Assembly (NCBI GenBank): GCA_028065135.1
Contig: JAPTWR010000075.1
Coordinates: 1-26,446, forward strand
Direction of reading: 5' to 3'
Origin: Acidithiobacillus sp.
GTDB taxonomy: Bacteria; Pseudomonadota; Gammaproteobacteria; Acidithiobacillales; Acidithiobacillaceae
DNA: 26,446 nucleotides
Each line of letters opens with the position of its first letter. The stretch's first letter is position 1. This document shows positions 25,201 to 26,446 of this stretch, piece after piece. Made by a program: the position numbers and the translations under genes. The notes below the pieces were generated by a model. It was not told the origin of the DNA. It saw nothing but the letters and a program-made list of their open reading frames with translations, and did not search any database.

Positions 25201-26308
25201 GGGGTGGCACGTTATTCATTACAACCGCAGAAACACCACCAATATCGACGCCCATTTCCATGGTAGTGGAACAGTTAAGGACATTTATCCGTCCTTTCTT
25301 GAAGAGGTCCTCATAGGTGTCCAGCTTCTCAGCTGACTGCTGTGCAGAGTGCTCAGCAGTGCGGTAATAGAACCCGCCTTCGACAGTCCGATCACAGATG
25401 TCGGTCCAGAGATTCTCACTTCGCAAGCGACTGACGTCCTTATCTATAGATACCTGATATCGGATCTGCCTGAGCTTTGACATACCACTACCGTCTGGCC
25501 TGAAGGAAGATAGCGCAGGAAGCTCGACCTTCGTGCATCGAAAGTCTCGGGATAACAGCATGGAAGGAAGATAAGGTGTCAATCCTCTGAACGTCGTATC
25601 AAATATCCGATGTGTGAGCGGACATACCCATCCATTGCCCGGAAGCGAGAAGGTCAGGGTACTAAGATTAAGCGAATACCCAGAATCCATCGGTTCAAGG
25701 ATATGCGCCTTGATTAAATCCTGCCAGGCTTCTTTGAGCCAGAAATTAATCTTATCTCGATCTGTGCTGATTGTTCGGTTTAAGGCGCAACCTAATTCAA
25801 GAAGTTTTATAGGCCGACTTGGTACCCCCTGCCGGACTTGCGGCCAAACTTTAACAGTTGTACTTTCTACAACGCCGCTTTCCGGTGGGTACAGTATCTT
25901 TGAGGTAAAGCGACTTCCCATCCACTTTTGCATGGTTGGAACCAAGCGGAGGAAGGTATTTTCCCTAACATAAAAATCAAGAACGACTTTCAGAAAGTCC
26001 TTCCAATCCTGAAGGGTAAGATTTGTTTTTGCTGCGGGAATAGCACCTTCTGCCGGAAGCGCTTTGATTTCTTGCCAATACTTGGGTGGTTTATCTATTT
26101 TATCGAGACCGGCGTAGGAAATCTTTACCAACCCAAGCGTTTCAGTACTATTCTGATTTTTTGGTCGACGTGCGTACTCTCTTGCCAGAAGTAACCTCGC
26201 CATAGCTGTTCCTGCTTCTTTACCAGAAAACAGTTCTGGGTTTGTATATTTGTTGTAATCAAGAATAGATTGTGAGATGTCTTTTGTCGTCGCCAGTTCC
26301 GCAACCAT
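22295..26308 (-). pseudogene. DUF1998-type superfamily 2 helicase lacking its N-terminal motor lobe
   Basis: The 1337-codon frame contains the second helicase lobe (EMGVDIGGVSAVVMNNV near 350, QRAGRAGR near 376), a four-cysteine zinc site (CPNCG ... CSHC, near 655), CMKCG, and the DUF1998 cysteine cluster (VSCDNVCSHCLAG near 925). A C-terminal region of about 380 residues ends with LDQGMGYW. The first lobe is absent: no Walker A GKT and no DEAH box. The frame opens in a region (RRPKNQNSTETLGLV) that is internal in related helicases. Directly upstream is an ISL3-type element end in the same frame. This class includes large defence helicases (Druantia DruE, DISARM DrmA, DpdJ); which one it is cannot be told from here. 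Without lobe 1 it should not work as a helicase. Confidence 0.75.
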
Positions 26309-26320
26309 ATCTAGCCATGA

Positions 26321-26446
26321 GGGTTCCTCGTCATTTCAAGTGGGTAGCCTGAGATCCAGCTTGCCCAGGATCAGGTAGGCCATGTTGATAAAGTTCTTGT
26401 GCGTGCGGTAACCCCGAGCCTTGGCCTTGGCGGATTGAATGAGGCT
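26321..26446 (-). mobile_element. ISL3-family insertion sequence, 3' end only (continues off the window)
   Basis: The putative terminus reads GGGTTCCTCGTCATTTC on the plus strand from 26321, immediately after the transposase stop region. The adjacent eight bases AGCCATGA (26313-26320) would be the target duplication usual for ISL3 elements; the other copy is outside the window. Confidence 0.6.
26336..26446 (-). CDS. ISL3-family transposase, C-terminal fragment
   Basis: The last 36 codons read SLIQSAKAKARGYRTHKNF, then INMAYLILGKLDLRLPT and stop TGA at 26336-26338. This matches the typical ISL3 transposase ending (LIQAAKAKARGYR...LIYLxxGKLxFRLP). The gene continues beyond the right edge. Its frame is the same as that of the helicase downstream, separated by the stop and ten codons. 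Confidence 0.8.
   Translation of the reverse strand, partial: SLIQSAKAKARGYRTHKNFINMAYLILGKLDLRLPT

Noticed and set aside
15849..26308. Complete DISARM or Druantia system
   Set aside because: No methyltransferase, DrmB/DrmC or Dru partner genes are visible, and the DUF1998 helicase lacks its first lobe.

Overview
The window reads as a mosaic accessory region from an acidophilic sulfur oxidiser, most likely an Acidithiobacillus. This is an inference from a fragment of a sulfur-oxidation-type heterodisulfide reductase subunit HdrB at the left edge and from the overall gene style. No gene in the window fixes the species. Several mobile elements have been inserted into, and recombined with, two unrelated backgrounds.

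Layout. (1) 1-1660 is a junction zone. It holds a truncated hdrB, the 3' end of an IS630-type transposase, an orphan DUF302 gene and a decayed start of an integrase-type transposase. A 20-bp near-identical repeat (19/20) lies at 543-562 and 1435-1454. (2) 1638-7766 (all minus strand) is one end of a Tn7-like transposon. Its tightly overlapping operon is tnsA, tnsB, tnsC, tniQ, then a six-module zinc-ribbon protein and a protein with a tyrosine-recombinase-like look. The last two seem to be one target-selector gene split by a single-base frameshift. Four TnsB-type sites and a TGT terminus lie beside tnsA, and the terminus cuts an isochorismatase-like gene. The opposite end is not visible. (3) 7748-13150 (minus strand) is a plasmid- or ICE-like operon: ParB-like protein, FlhD-like and FlhC-like activators, a small protein, a secreted protein, a bitopic coiled-coil membrane protein, a cytoplasmic coiled-coil protein, an AlpA-type HTH, a YbjQ-family protein, an unknown protein and the cut isochorismatase. 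A promoter and four 21-22-bp iterated sites precede parB. (4) 13150-14620 has no convincing gene but is rich in repeats: 62/73-bp direct repeats built from 11-bp elements, a second 22-bp repeat pair and a 16-bp triplet. It looks like a replication, partition or control region. (5) 14622-20180 holds a small superinfection-immunity-like membrane protein, a decayed Phd/VapC toxin-antitoxin pair and a very large SNF2-family ATPase. (6) 20355-22139 is a complete 1785-bp insertion sequence with clear inverted repeats and a 6-bp target duplication. (7) 22295-26308 is a DUF1998-type helicase that lost its N-terminal motor lobe, apparently through insertion of an ISL3-family element whose end occupies the right edge.

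Working together: the Tn7-like operon supplies cut-and-paste transposition (TnsA+TnsB), the AAA regulator (TnsC) and target choice (TniQ plus the zinc/recombinase-like selector). The ParB-FlhDC operon is best read as maintenance and activation control of a conjugative or integrative element, by analogy with SetCD of SXT/R391 ICEs and AcaCD of IncC plasmids. The two large helicases are of kinds often found in defence islands, but no complete known defence system is present.
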